DNA of 31,062 nt from an uncultured Bacilli bacterium (lineage in GTDB: Bacteria; Bacillota_I; Bacilli_A; RF39; UBA660): NCBI GenBank assembly GCA_947632275.1, contig CANROR010000006.1:1-31062 (forward strand). Direction: 5' to 3'. How positions within the stretch are numbered: the first letter of the stretch is position 1; each line of letters opens with the position of its first letter. Both the position numbers and the translations under genes were made by a program. Below the pieces are notes generated by a model that did no database searches, was not told where the DNA came from, and worked only from the letters and a program-made list of their open reading frames with translations. This document shows, piece after piece, positions 1 through 8,540 of the stretch.

Positions 1-2301
1 GAAGATTTAGTAGAATTAGCCCAAAATGTAAATGAAGAAGGAAAGCACTATGAAGGAGAATACTTTGTCTTAACGAAGGATTTAGATTTTACTAACGAAG
101 AAGATTATGAAAATGCTCAAAGAACTAATTATGGTGATATAAATGGCAATCGTCTGATAGAACCATTGATTACGGAACTTACAACTGGGACTGGATTTAA
201 GCCAATAGGATATGCGACATCAGCGGATGTATCAAAATATTTTAGCGGTACATTTGATGGCAAAAATTATACTATATCAAATTTATATGAAAGTAATACT
301 TTAGTAGAAGGGATAAGATTAGGCTTGTTTGGCTATATAGATAATGCCACAATAAAAAATTTAGGAATAACTGGAGAAATTAAAACAGAAATTAATAGAG
401 GATTTTTAGGGTCAATTGCGGGTATAGCTACGGGTACAACAACAATTGATTCGTGTATAAGTAATACAACAATAACTAATAGTATTGGGTCTAATGAAAC
501 AGGTGGAATAGTTGCAAGTACAAGAAATGATACAAAAATAATTAATTGTACTAATAATGGAACCGTTAGCGGCGGAAATAATACTGGGGGAATAGTAGGA
601 TATAATGGTGGCAATTTAACTATAGATAATTGTGTAAATAAAGGAACAATTACTAACAATATTGGCGCCAATGCCGGGGGATTATTAGGCCGAGATGATG
701 CAACTGCTATTTCAACCACAATAAATGATTCGCATAATGAAGGAAAAGTAGTTTCTAATACTGCCGATGAAAAAGAAACACATACAGGTGGTTTAGCGGG
801 AATTATATACAAAGAACTAGAAGTAAAAAATTGTTATAATTTGGGAGAAATAAGAAATGATCGGACTACTTATACTAAAAATATAAATTTGGCTATTGGA
901 GGTTTAATAGGATTATTATATCCCAATGATGCAACAATTACATCCATGATTGTTAATTCTTATAATAAAGGTAATATATATGGCGCAACAAAGTCTGGCG
1001 GTATAATTGGATATATAATTAGTAAATCAGTAGCTATTATAAATAATTGTTATAATACAGGTAACATTTCAACAACCGTAAAAGCTGGGACAAATATGAC
1101 GACGCCATCAGGCATAATTGGATATAACAGTGGAAGTAGTTCCGGTAATTTAATTTATGTGTTAAATAGTTACAATACAGGAAATGTTACGGGGCCAATG
1201 GTATCATCGGGTATTGCTTATGAAGCTTATGCGGGTAAATTATATGTATTAAATTCTTATAATACAGGAACGATAAATGGTAGTACTGGTGCTGGAGGTT
1301 TATTTGTAACTGGGGGAGAGACAACTAATGCAATTTATAGCTATAATAATTATAATATAGGAAGTTTGAAATCAAGCGCGAGCAAAATATATGGGGTATA
1401 TTTAAATCGGAGTAATACCACTGCTAATGCCATGAAAGCCAATGTAAATACGTATTATGCAAATAGTGTGAGTGCCAGTAATATTAGTGCAGTAAAAAGT
1501 ACGGCTATGACCCTTGCCAATATGAAAAACAAAACTTTTGTAACAACATTAAATACTAATAGAGATTCTTTAAATAAAACAGGATTATCTAGTATCCATA
1601 GTAATTTAAAAGGATATACGTTAAGAAAATGGGTATTGGGGCCCAATGAATACCCAATAGTAGCAAATGAGGAAATAGCAGATTTAAGCGGTAAAGGAGG
1701 AATAGCCGAATCATTTGGAGTAAAGCATGATTTTGAAGGAATAACAACAAGTATTGATGAAAGTCAAGTAGGCCATATAGATTTAGGTCTTGCCAATCAA
1801 AATTTTGGTACAGCATTAACATATGTTGTAAGAGTAAGAATTAATGAAGCTATATATGGAACAATAATAGGAAATCATGAAGCATCAGGGGCAACAATAT
1901 TGTATTCTCCAGGGTTAAATAAAATTTATTTTAGTATGTATAGTCAAGAACTTGGTGATTATATTAAAGTTTATACTCCCGAAGGAATCGAAATTGGGAA
2001 ATGGTATACAGTGATAGGAACATATGATGGAAGTAATAGAAAAATCTATTTAAATGGAGAATTAATGGGGAGTGAACCAGCTTCTGAAGCTATAAAACAA
2101 AGTTCTGCAACAATTTTATTAGGGGCAAATCCAGGAGGAAGTTCAAAAAATATAGATGGTGATTATTTACATGCGACATTTAGTGAAGCCCTGATTTTTG
2201 ACCGAGCTTTAACGGCCGAAGAAATAAAAACTAATTATAATGCCATACCAAATCCAGTTGATAAAAGTAATCTTCTTGCATGGTATAAATTTTATGAATA
2301 G
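1..2301 (+). CDS. GLUG-repeat / LamG-domain surface protein (5' end outside window)
   Basis: The frame is open from base 1, so the true start lies upstream; the first ATG at 166 is internal. About 700 residues are GLUG-type repeats: roughly eleven units of the form (T/S/A)GG(I/L)xGxx...NCYNxGxI, rich in Asn, Thr, Ser and Gly. GLUG repeats form extended beta-structures in secreted adhesins or protease-associated proteins. The last ~180 residues (from about nt 1750) look like a LamG/concanavalin-A-like jelly roll, with 'GKWYTVIGTYDG', 'KIYLNGELMG' and a terminal 'LIFDRALTAEEIKTNYNA', the usual end of Laminin_G_3 domains. Such domains bind carbohydrate or host glycans. There is no LPxTG or C-terminal membrane segment, so anchoring must lie in the missing N-terminus or be absent. 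Extracellular role inferred; ligand unknown. Confidence 0.8.
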   Translation, partial: EDLVELAQNVNEEGKHYEGEYFVLTKDLDFTNEEDYENAQRTNYGDINGNRLIEPLITELTTGTGFKPIGYATSADVSKYFSGTFDGKNYTISNLYESNTLVEGIRLGLFGYIDNATIKNLGITGEIKTEINRGFLGSIAGIATGTTTIDSCISNTTITNSIGSNETGGIVASTRNDTKIINCTNNGTVSGGNNTGGIVGYNGGNLTIDNCVNKGTITNNIGANAGGLLGRDDATAISTTINDSHNEGKVVSNTADEKETHTGGLAGIIYKELEVKNCYNLGEIRNDRTTYTKNINLAIGGLIGLLYPNDATITSMIVNSYNKGNIYGATKSGGIIGYIISKSVAIINNCYNTGNISTTVKAGTNMTTPSGIIGYNSGSSSGNLIYVLNSYNTGNVTGPMVSSGIAYEAYAGKLYVLNSYNTGTINGSTGAGGLFVTGGETTNAIYSYNNYNIGSLKSSASKIYGVYLNRSNTTANAMKANVNTYYANSVSASNISAVKSTAMTLANMKNKTFVTTLNTNRDSLNKTGLSSIHSNLKGYTLRKWVLGPNEYPIVANEEIADLSGKGGIAESFGVKHDFEGITTSIDESQVGHIDLGLANQNFGTALTYVVRVRINEAIYGTIIGNHEASGATILYSPGLNKIYFSMYSQELGDYIKVYTPEGIEIGKWYTVIGTYDGSNRKIYLNGELMGSEPASEAIKQSSATILLGANPGGSSKNIDGDYLHATFSEALIFDRALTAEEIKTNYNAIPNPVDKSNLLAWYKFYE

Positions 2302-2309
2302 ATAATTAA

Positions 2310-2552
2310 TTTTTACTTTTATTCTCAAAAGCGGAATCCGATAAAATTAAAACTAATGAATTAATTATATCTCGAAATGGGGCAAGTGCTTCTGTTACCT
2401 CAAATTGTGTAATAGCTAATGGTGGTATTAGTAATTCTAATTTAACATGAGGTATAGCCAATGCTATTCGTCCTGTCTTTTATTTAACCAATAACATTTA
2501 TTTGTCGGGAAATGGTATGAAAGCTAATCCTTATATAATAAATTCTTTTTGA
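2310..2552 (+). pseudogene. Decayed 3' remnant of a surface-protein gene (RPVFYL-type C-terminal domain)
   Basis: In the frame ending at the TGA at 2550-2552 the reading is ...'ELIISRNGASASVTSNC'..., then an in-frame TGA at 2448-2450, then 'GIANAIRPVFYLTNN' and 'LSGNGMKANPYIIN'. This matches the C-terminus of the intact protein at 12463-13761 ('SQGGIWAGDYANSCFAIRP', 'MYLKANTHIIDGNGNKNTPF'). The in-frame TGA sits where the intact protein has Trp, so a TGG to TGA change would explain it. There is no start codon or ribosome binding site, and a stop at 2307-2309 closes the frame upstream. Read as a truncated, inactivated gene fragment downstream of another surface-protein gene. Confidence 0.65.
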
Positions 2553-2574
2553 TGCTATTAGTAGCATCTTTTTT
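2551..2574 (+). terminator. Intrinsic terminator downstream of the surface-protein remnant
   Basis: Perfect 7-bp stem GATGCTA-TTAG-TAGCATC (2551-2568) followed by six T. It begins inside the TGA stop of the remnant, so it was probably the terminator of the original gene and now serves the upstream LamG gene. Confidence 0.85.
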
Positions 2575-2605
2575 ATAATTTTATTCTTATTAAAAGCATA
2601 GCGTT

Positions 2606-2634
2606 TTGACTGGTAAAACAAGTTAAAATATTTT
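2606..2634 (+). promoter_or_regulatory. Candidate sigma-A promoter of nifJ
   Basis: TTGACT (2606-2611), 17-nt spacer, TATTTT (2629-2634), 24 nt before the nifJ ATG. The -10 is weak; a better TATAAT-like box (2634-2639) would need a 22-nt spacer. Moderate support. Confidence 0.5.
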
Positions 2635-2657
2635 ATAATTTTATTAGGTGATAAAAA

Positions 2658-5600
2658 ATGAGTAAGATAGTAGATGGCAATGGGGCTTGTAGTCGGATAG
2701 CTTATCTTTTTAGTGAAGTTTGTAGTATTTATCCTATTACACCGTCAAGTCCGATGGCTTCCAATATTGATTTATTAACAAGTACAGCTTTACTTAATTT
2801 ATTTAATGATAAACCGAAAGTAATTGAAATGCAATCGGAAGCGGGAGCGGCAGGAGCTTTTCATGGTGCTCTTTTAAGTGGTAGTTTAGCTTCTACTTTC
2901 ACGGCCAGTCAAGGTTTGCTTTTGATGATTCCCAATATGTATAAAATCGCTGGTGAAATGCTTCCAGGTGTTATTCATGTAGCAAGCCGTAGTTTAGCAA
3001 CGCATGCTTTATCAATATTTGGCGACCATCAAGATATTTATGCGTGTCGCCAAACCGGATTTTGTATGTTAGCCTCAAGCAGTGTGGAAGATGCCCAAAA
3101 TTTGGCCGCGGTGGCGCATTTGTCGGCCATTAAAGGCAGTCTACCATTCTTACATTTTTTTGATGGCTTTCGGACTAGTCATGAACTTAATACTATTTCG
3201 GAATTAAAAGATAGTGATTTATTAGCTTTGGTTGATAAAGAAGCGTTAAATCGTTTTAAAAATCGCTCTTTAAATATTAATTGTGGAGTCCAATATGGTA
3301 TGGCCCAAAATGAAGATATTTATTTTCAAACGATGGAAGCTCGTAATACTTTTTATAATCAAATGCCCGACATTGTAAATGATTATATGGAAAAAATTAA
3401 TCACCTTACCGGAAGAGATTATAAACCATTTAATTATTATGGTGATCCTTATGCTAAAAACGTAATTGTGGCAATGGGAAGTGTTACCGATACCATCAAG
3501 TTAGTAGCTCAAAAATTAGGCAATGTCGGTTTAATTGAGGTGCATTTATATCGGCCATTTAGTCAAGAATATTTACTTAAAGTTTTACCTGATACGGTGC
3601 AAAATATTGCCGTTTTAGATCGGAGTAAAGAAGCTGGCAGTATGGGTGAACCTTTATACTTAGATATTTGTGCCGCTTTAAAGGATAGAAATTTAAATAT
3701 TGTTGGTGGCCGTTATGGATTATCTAGTAAAAATACGACTCCAAGTGATATTTATAGTGTATATCAAATGTTAGATGGAAAACTTAAAAATAATTTTACG
3801 ATTGGTATAACTGATGATGTTACTAATTTAAGTTTACCAATGACGGATTTTAATATTGAAAATAATTGTCAAGAAATAAAAATCTATGGTTTTGGTTCCG
3901 ATGGCATGGTAAGTGCAAGTAAAGAAATCTTAAAAATTGTTCATCAAAGTTTAGATGATTATGTTCAAGGTTATTTTGAATATGATTCTAAGAAAAGTGG
4001 AGGGGTTACGGTTTCTAATTTAAGAATTAGTAAAGATAAAATAAAAATGCCTTATTATGTAACTAATCCGGAACTAGTTGTGGTTACGAAAGATATTTAT
4101 TTCCGCCTTTTTGATATTGTTGATACTATTAAAGAAAATGGCACATTGTTAATTTCCTCAATTAAGGATGAAAAAGAATTAAATGATTTATTGCCAGATA
4201 AAGTTAAGAAAATAATTAAACAAAAAAATATTAAAGTTTTATACATTGATGCCGAAAATATTGCTTTAGAAGCGGGAATAAGAGGCAAAATAAATAAAAT
4301 AATTGAAGTAATTATTTTAAATAGTTTAGGTATAACTAATGCTTTAGAATTAGTAACGGAATGGATTAAAAAAGAATTTAAAACTAAAGGCGAAGAAGTT
4401 ATTAACAGCAATATTAAAGCTATTCTTGATGCGACGAAAAATGTGAAGGAACTAGCTATAACTGAATCTATTCTTCCAGATAAAGAAAAAGATAAGAGTG
4501 TAATTGGGTTAATAAATGCGCGGAAAGGTTCGGAGATTCCCGTTAGTAAATTAGTACCTTTGGCCAACGGGGCTTTTCCATGGGGACAAACAAAATATGA
4601 AAAAAGAAATATTTCGAATATTGTTCCAAAGTGGCAAGTAGAAAATTGTATTGAATGTGGTATGTGCAGTTTAGCGTGTCCGCATGCCGTTATAAGACCG
4701 GTTTTGGATAAGGATAATAAATTTAAGATTGCGATTAGTGAAAAAGATTGCACCGGTTGTGGGGTTTGTGCTAGTGTTTGTCCGGGTAAAAATGGTAATA
4801 AAGCTTTAGAAATGGTCCAAAAAATAACCAAAAGCGATTATAATTTTGGTGATATTAAAATAACTAATCCTTTAAATAAATTCACGATTAAAGGCAGTCA
4901 ATTTGAAAAGCCGTTATTTGAATTCAGTGGTGCTTGTGCCGGTTGTGGCGAAACCCCATATATTAAATTATTAACGCAATTATTTGGTCAAAAGTTAGTT
5001 ATTGCCAATGCCACTGGTTGTTCGAGTATTTATGGGGGTAGTGTACCATCAACGCCTTATAGTGTGCCTTGGGCTAATTCCTTATTTGAAGATAATGTTG
5101 AATTTGCGTTGGGAATACATTTATCTTATAAACAAAAAAGGAATCGAATTGCCCGAATTATGGAAGAAGCTTTACCAAGTGTAGATAGGGCCGAACAAGA
5201 ACTATTTCATAAGTGGTTAGATAATGTTAACAATTTAGAAATTACGACCGAGGTAGCCGAAGCTTTAGAAAATAAAAAAGTTCCTAACGAACTTAAAGAA
5301 TTAAAAGAATATTTGCCGGCTCGGACGGTTTGGGCTATTGGTGGTGATGGTTGGGCTTATGATATTGGCTTTGGCGGCTTAGATCATGTTTTACATAGTA
5401 ACGAAAATATTAAAGTTTTAGTTTTAGATACCGAAGTTTATTCGAATACGGGTGGTCAAGCAAGTAAATCAACGAAAATGGGAGCCGTGGCCGAATTTGC
5501 CAACTTTGGCAAAAAGACCGCCAAAAAAGATTTATTTAAAATAGCTTCGGCCATTCCTAATTGTTATGTGGCTAGCATTTGTCTTGGGGCTAATATGATG

Positions 5601-5948
5601 CAAGCGATTAAAGCTTTTGAAGAAGCCGACAATCACGAAGGACCAGCGATAATTATTGCGTATGCCCCTTGTGTCGAACATGGCATTAAAAACGGCATGG
5701 GTAATAGTGCCAGTGAACAAAAACTGGCCGTTAATTGTGGCTATCAATTATTAATGCGTTATAATGGCGATAAATTAACTTTAGATAGTAAAGAACCAAA
5801 CTTTGATTTATATGAACAATTTTTAGAGAATGAAGTTCGTTTTAATGCTTTAAAAATAAAAGATGAAAATTTGGCTAGGGAAATATTAGAACAACAAAAA
5901 GAAAATGCCATTAAAAGATATAATTATTATCAAAAAATCTCGTCTTAA
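2658..5948 (+). CDS. nifJ: Pyruvate:ferredoxin (flavodoxin) oxidoreductase, single-chain
   Basis: Single-chain PFOR: pyruvate + CoA + oxidised ferredoxin to acetyl-CoA + CO2 + reduced ferredoxin, cytoplasmic, central to anaerobic fermentation. At 1096 aa it is slightly shorter than the usual ~1170. Domain order is canonical: N-terminal pyrimidine-binding domain ('YPITPSSPMA'), transketolase-C-like domain ('EVHLYRPFS'), gamma domain ('YGFGSDGMVSASKEI', 'SGGVTVSNLRI'), a 2x[4Fe-4S] ferredoxin module ('CIECGMCSLACPHA' near residue 664 and 'CTGCGVCASVCPG' near 698), and the TPP domain. The proximal-cluster ligands are all present: 'CAGCGET' (~760), 'ATGCSS' (~787) and 'YAPCVEHGIKNGMG' (~1003). 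TPP/Mg binding shows as 'GGDGWAYDIGFGG' (~893) with 'EVYSNTGGQ'. Preceded by AGGTGA 5-6 nt before the ATG. Monocistronic. Confidence 0.97.
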   Translation: MSKIVDGNGACSRIAYLFSEVCSIYPITPSSPMASNIDLLTSTALLNLFNDKPKVIEMQSEAGAAGAFHGALLSGSLASTFTASQGLLLMIPNMYKIAGEMLPGVIHVASRSLATHALSIFGDHQDIYACRQTGFCMLASSSVEDAQNLAAVAHLSAIKGSLPFLHFFDGFRTSHELNTISELKDSDLLALVDKEALNRFKNRSLNINCGVQYGMAQNEDIYFQTMEARNTFYNQMPDIVNDYMEKINHLTGRDYKPFNYYGDPYAKNVIVAMGSVTDTIKLVAQKLGNVGLIEVHLYRPFSQEYLLKVLPDTVQNIAVLDRSKEAGSMGEPLYLDICAALKDRNLNIVGGRYGLSSKNTTPSDIYSVYQMLDGKLKNNFTIGITDDVTNLSLPMTDFNIENNCQEIKIYGFGSDGMVSASKEILKIVHQSLDDYVQGYFEYDSKKSGGVTVSNLRISKDKIKMPYYVTNPELVVVTKDIYFRLFDIVDTIKENGTLLISSIKDEKELNDLLPDKVKKIIKQKNIKVLYIDAENIALEAGIRGKINKIIEVIILNSLGITNALELVTEWIKKEFKTKGEEVINSNIKAILDATKNVKELAITESILPDKEKDKSVIGLINARKGSEIPVSKLVPLANGAFPWGQTKYEKRNISNIVPKWQVENCIECGMCSLACPHAVIRPVLDKDNKFKIAISEKDCTGCGVCASVCPGKNGNKALEMVQKITKSDYNFGDIKITNPLNKFTIKGSQFEKPLFEFSGACAGCGETPYIKLLTQLFGQKLVIANATGCSSIYGGSVPSTPYSVPWANSLFEDNVEFALGIHLSYKQKRNRIARIMEEALPSVDRAEQELFHKWLDNVNNLEITTEVAEALENKKVPNELKELKEYLPARTVWAIGGDGWAYDIGFGGLDHVLHSNENIKVLVLDTEVYSNTGGQASKSTKMGAVAEFANFGKKTAKKDLFKIASAIPNCYVASICLGANMMQAIKAFEEADNHEGPAIIIAYAPCVEHGIKNGMGNSASEQKLAVNCGYQLLMRYNGDKLTLDSKEPNFDLYEQFLENEVRFNALKIKDENLAREILEQQKENAIKRYNYYQKISS

Positions 5949-5965
5949 AAAACGAGATTTTAGTT
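5934..5965. terminator. Bidirectional terminator between nifJ and the XRE gene
   Basis: Ten-bp stem AAAATCTCGT / ACGAGATTTT (5934-5943 and 5952-5961), 8-nt loop, T-rich on the plus-strand side and A-rich on the other, so it can act in both directions. The nifJ stop codon (5946-5948) lies in the loop. Confidence 0.8.
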
Positions 5966-6223
5966 TTATTGTTGAACTAATATTTTTCCTTTATCCATTA
6001 AAATTGATTTGGGATAGGGTTCTCTTTCATCCGTCCGGCCTAATAGATAATCAATTGATGTTTTATAATAATCGGCTAGAATAACTAATTTTTCGACTGG
6101 CATCATTTGAATACCTATTTCATATTTCGAATATTGTTGTTGAGTTGTATGCAAAAGAACCGCGATTTCTTTTTGACTTTTGCCCCGATCAATTCTAACT
6201 TCTTTTAATCTTCCAATACTCAT
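5966..6223 (-). CDS. XRE-family helix-turn-helix transcriptional regulator (85 aa)
   Basis: Small cytoplasmic DNA-binding protein, essentially only an HTH_3/Cro-C1 domain: 'IGRLKEVRIDRGKSQKEIA', 'LLHTTQQQYSKYEIG', 'PVEKLVILADYYKTSIDYLLGR'. The ATG at 6223 is chosen ('MSIGRLKEV') because AGGTGA sits 8 nt before it; a GTG four codons upstream overlaps that Shine-Dalgarno. No effector domain follows, so it is a simple repressor or activator. It converges on nifJ and is separated from recG by a 260-bp region full of inverted repeats (see the small RNA at 6312-6408), some of which might be its operators. Target genes cannot be told from sequence. Confidence 0.88.
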   Translation of the reverse strand: MSIGRLKEVRIDRGKSQKEIAVLLHTTQQQYSKYEIGIQMMPVEKLVILADYYKTSIDYLLGRTDEREPYPKSILMDKGKILVQQ

Positions 6224-6311
6224 GTAAAACTTCACCTAAAGTTATTTTCTTATATAATTGGTAAAATTTGCCAAATATACATCTTAAACGATGTGAAAAA
6301 ATTAGGGAATA

Positions 6312-6408
6312 AAAAAAGGTGGAGCCATATTGCTATGGCTCCTAAAGAATAAAAAGGGGTTGACTAGTGTGATACTAGCACCAATTCGCCTTCTTCAGTG
6401 AATTGGTG
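6312..6408 (-). ncRNA. Candidate small RNA, three hairpins, divergent from recG
   Basis: Read on the minus strand from ~6408: hairpin CACCAATTC / GAATTGGTG with a 12-nt loop (6408-6379), hairpin CTAGT / ACTAG (6378-6364), a single-stranded C/U-rich stretch with CAACCCC (6363-6343), then an 8-bp GC-rich hairpin GGAGCCAT / ATGGCTCC (6342-6321) followed by ACC and seven T (6318-6312), a good intrinsic terminator. A promoter (6415-6443) places the start at the base of the first hairpin. There is no open reading frame of note. The orientation matches neither recG (plus) nor, being terminated before it, the XRE gene. No known family recognised. Confidence 0.55.
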
Positions 6409-6414
6409 AGTATT

Positions 6415-6443
6415 ATCCTAACCGATTTGTTAGGGTTTGTCAA
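6415..6443 (-). promoter_or_regulatory. Promoter of the minus-strand small RNA, with a dyad in the spacer
   Basis: Minus strand: perfect -35 TTGACA (6443-6438), 17-nt spacer, -10 TAGGAT (6420-6415; an overlapping GATAAT would give 20 nt). The spacer and -10 edge hold the inverted repeat CCTAAC-N6-GTTAGG (6417-6434), a plausible operator. Predicted start is near 6408. Confidence 0.55.
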
Positions 6444-6450
6444 CAATTTT

Positions 6451-6480
6451 TTGTAACTTTTTTAAATTTTTTGGTATAAT
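6451..6480 (+). promoter_or_regulatory. recG promoter
   Basis: TTGTAA (6451-6456), 18-nt spacer, TATAAT (6475-6480), 17 nt before the recG ATG with AGGAG in between. It also rules out a longer recG start, since the -10 lies inside the upstream frame extension. Confidence 0.65.
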
Positions 6481-6496
6481 TTTTTTAGGAGAGAAT

Positions 6497-8485
6497 ATGA
6501 ACATAGAACAACTTAAAGGAATCGGACCTAAAACTTTAGAAATATTTAATAAAATAGGTATTTATACAGTGGAAGATTTATTAACGTATTATCCGTTTAA
6601 ATATTTAAATATTAATTTTAAAAGAATAGAAGAACTGACGGAAAATGAAATGGCTTATGTAAAAGTGCGAATTGCTACTTTACCCAAAGTTTATTATATT
6701 CGCCGAAATTTTAATTATTTATCTTTTTCGGCTTTCGCGGGGGAAAAATTAATTAATGTTAAAATATTTAATCGGGCCTTTTTAAAACAACATTTATTGA
6801 TGGGAAAAGATATTGTTTTAGTCGGGAAATATAATGAATTAAAAAATAGTTTTATGGCTAGTGATATCCGGTTTAATTTAGAAAATCATAAGCTTGAGCC
6901 AAAGTATCATTTAGTAAGCGGCTTAAAAGAAAGTGTTTTAACTAAGGCTATGGCTAAAGCTTTAGAATTAACTCATGATATCTATGATTATGTTCCTGAG
7001 CCTTATAATACGAAATATGATTTAATAGCTAAAAGTCAAGCTTTAGAATATATTCATCGGCCTAAGACAATTGCTGAAATAAAGCTTGCCAAAATAAAAT
7101 TAATTTATGAAGAATTATTTAATTATACTTTTAAGATTAATGCTTTAAAAATTAAAAATCGGCATACCCTAGGAATTAAAAGAGAAATTAATCAAGATTC
7201 GATTAACGAATTTTTAAGTGAGTTACCTTTTAAATTGACGACCGATCAATTAACTACGATTAAAGAAGTTTTAGGCGATTTAGAAACGGATCAACGCATG
7301 AACCGGTTAGTTCTAGGAGATGTTGGTAGTGGTAAAACTATTGTGGCGGTGATTGCCATTTTAGCCAATCATTTAAGTGGTTATCAAAGTGCTTTTATGG
7401 CGCCAACCGAAATATTAGCCAAACAACATTATGAAAGTATTAAAAATTATTTTAGTCAATTAAATTTAAATGTTGCGCTTTTGATGGGCCATTTAAAAAG
7501 TAAAGAAAAGACGGAAATATATACGGCAATCGCGGAAGGGAAAATTGATTTAGTAATTGGAACCCATGCTTTAATTAATGATAAAGTAGCGTTTCAAAAT
7601 TTAGGTTTGGTTGTAATTGATGAACAACATTTATTTGGCGTAAAGCAAAGAAATGCTTTGCAAGAAAAGGGGCAAATGGGACCTGATGTTTTATATTTAT
7701 CAGCGACTCCAATTCCCCGGAGTTATGCTTTATGTTTATATGGCGACTTAGATTTATCGATGATTAAAACGAAACCGAAAATGCGCAAGGAAGTTAAAAC
7801 GATTATCAAAAAAGAAACAGAAATTAAAGATGTCTTATTTAAAATGCTCGAAGAAATAAAGTTAGGTCATCAAATATTTGTCGTTTCGCCTTTAATTGAA
7901 GAGGAAGAAGAGGGCGAATTAAATAGTGTTAACAAATTAAAAGAAAAACTAAATATGGCCTTTAAGGACCAAGTTCCTATTGCTATTATTCATGGTAAGA
8001 TGAAACAAAAACAAAAAGATGAAATCATGAATGACTTTTTAAACGGAACTATTAAAATATTAATTTCGACTACTGTTATTGAAGTGGGAATTGACATTCC
8101 AAATGCGACCATGATGGTTATCTTTAATGCCGAACGTTTTGGTCTAGCTGCCTTGCATCAATTAAGAGGCCGGGTAGGCCGTAATGATTTACAAAGTTAT
8201 TGTTATCTTATTAGTAATAGTGAAAACAATAGTCGTTTAAAAGTCGTGGAAGAAAGTACTGATGGTTTTTATATTAGTGAAAAAGATTTTGAACAAAGAG
8301 GCCAAGGCGATTTATTTGGGGTTAAACAAAGTGGTGATATGACCTTTAAAATTGCCGATATCAGACAAGATAGTAAAATCTTATTACAAGCGAGTAAAGA
8401 TTCGGAAAAGTACTTAAAAGACCAAGAATATTTAAATAATAAACACTATGAACAAATTTTAGAAGACATAAATTTTTTAGATTAA
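6497..8485 (+). CDS. recG: ATP-dependent DNA helicase RecG
   Basis: Branch-migration helicase that reverses stalled replication forks and processes Holliday junctions. 662 aa, near the usual ~680. The N-terminal wedge/OB region ('LKGIGPKTLEIFNKIGI', 'YYPFKY') is followed by SF2 motifs: Walker A 'GDVGSGKT' (~274-281), 'APTEILAKQHY', DExH box variant 'VIDEQHLFGVKQR' (~372-384), motif III 'LSATPIPRS', then in the second RecA lobe 'HGKMKQKQKDEIM', 'STTVIEVGIDIPNATMM' and 'QLRGRVGRNDLQSYCYL'; the RecG-type TRG region 'RGQGDLFGVKQSG' closes it. The ATG at 6497 is chosen because AGGAGAG precedes it and the promoter -10 lies upstream. Flanked by two putative small RNAs. Confidence 0.97.
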   Translation: MNIEQLKGIGPKTLEIFNKIGIYTVEDLLTYYPFKYLNINFKRIEELTENEMAYVKVRIATLPKVYYIRRNFNYLSFSAFAGEKLINVKIFNRAFLKQHLLMGKDIVLVGKYNELKNSFMASDIRFNLENHKLEPKYHLVSGLKESVLTKAMAKALELTHDIYDYVPEPYNTKYDLIAKSQALEYIHRPKTIAEIKLAKIKLIYEELFNYTFKINALKIKNRHTLGIKREINQDSINEFLSELPFKLTTDQLTTIKEVLGDLETDQRMNRLVLGDVGSGKTIVAVIAILANHLSGYQSAFMAPTEILAKQHYESIKNYFSQLNLNVALLMGHLKSKEKTEIYTAIAEGKIDLVIGTHALINDKVAFQNLGLVVIDEQHLFGVKQRNALQEKGQMGPDVLYLSATPIPRSYALCLYGDLDLSMIKTKPKMRKEVKTIIKKETEIKDVLFKMLEEIKLGHQIFVVSPLIEEEEEGELNSVNKLKEKLNMAFKDQVPIAIIHGKMKQKQKDEIMNDFLNGTIKILISTTVIEVGIDIPNATMMVIFNAERFGLAALHQLRGRVGRNDLQSYCYLISNSENNSRLKVVEESTDGFYISEKDFEQRGQGDLFGVKQSGDMTFKIADIRQDSKILLQASKDSEKYLKDQEYLNNKHYEQILEDINFLD

Positions 8486-8507
8486 ATGTCAAGTTTGGAA
8501 ATATCCG

Positions 8508-8536
8508 TTGACAAATATTCTATTTCATATTATATT
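8508..8536 (+). promoter_or_regulatory. Near-consensus promoter of the small RNA downstream of recG
   Basis: TTGACA (8508-8513), exactly 17 nt, TATATT (8531-8536). The predicted start (~8541-8543) coincides with the base of an 11-bp hairpin, and no coding sequence follows on this strand before the terminator. Confidence 0.8.
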
Positions 8537-8540
8537 TAAG

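Noticed and set aside
166..1500. Repeats in the first gene as a possible CRISPR or DNA repeat array
   Set aside because: The periodicity is at protein level (GLUG units); DNA copies are divergent and of unequal length.
2448..2450. TGA at a Trp position as a sign of genetic code 4
   Set aside because: TGA ends clear genes (14156-14158; 16352-16354 on the minus strand) and TGG encodes Trp throughout; the remnant is simply mutated.
4097..4831. 244-aa antisense frame inside nifJ
   Set aside because: Lies over conserved gamma/ferredoxin domains of PFOR; product has no recognisable features and no start signals.
6437..6496. Longer recG start
   Set aside because: The extension contains the recG -35/-10 and lacks a ribosome binding site; the ATG at 6497 has AGGAG.
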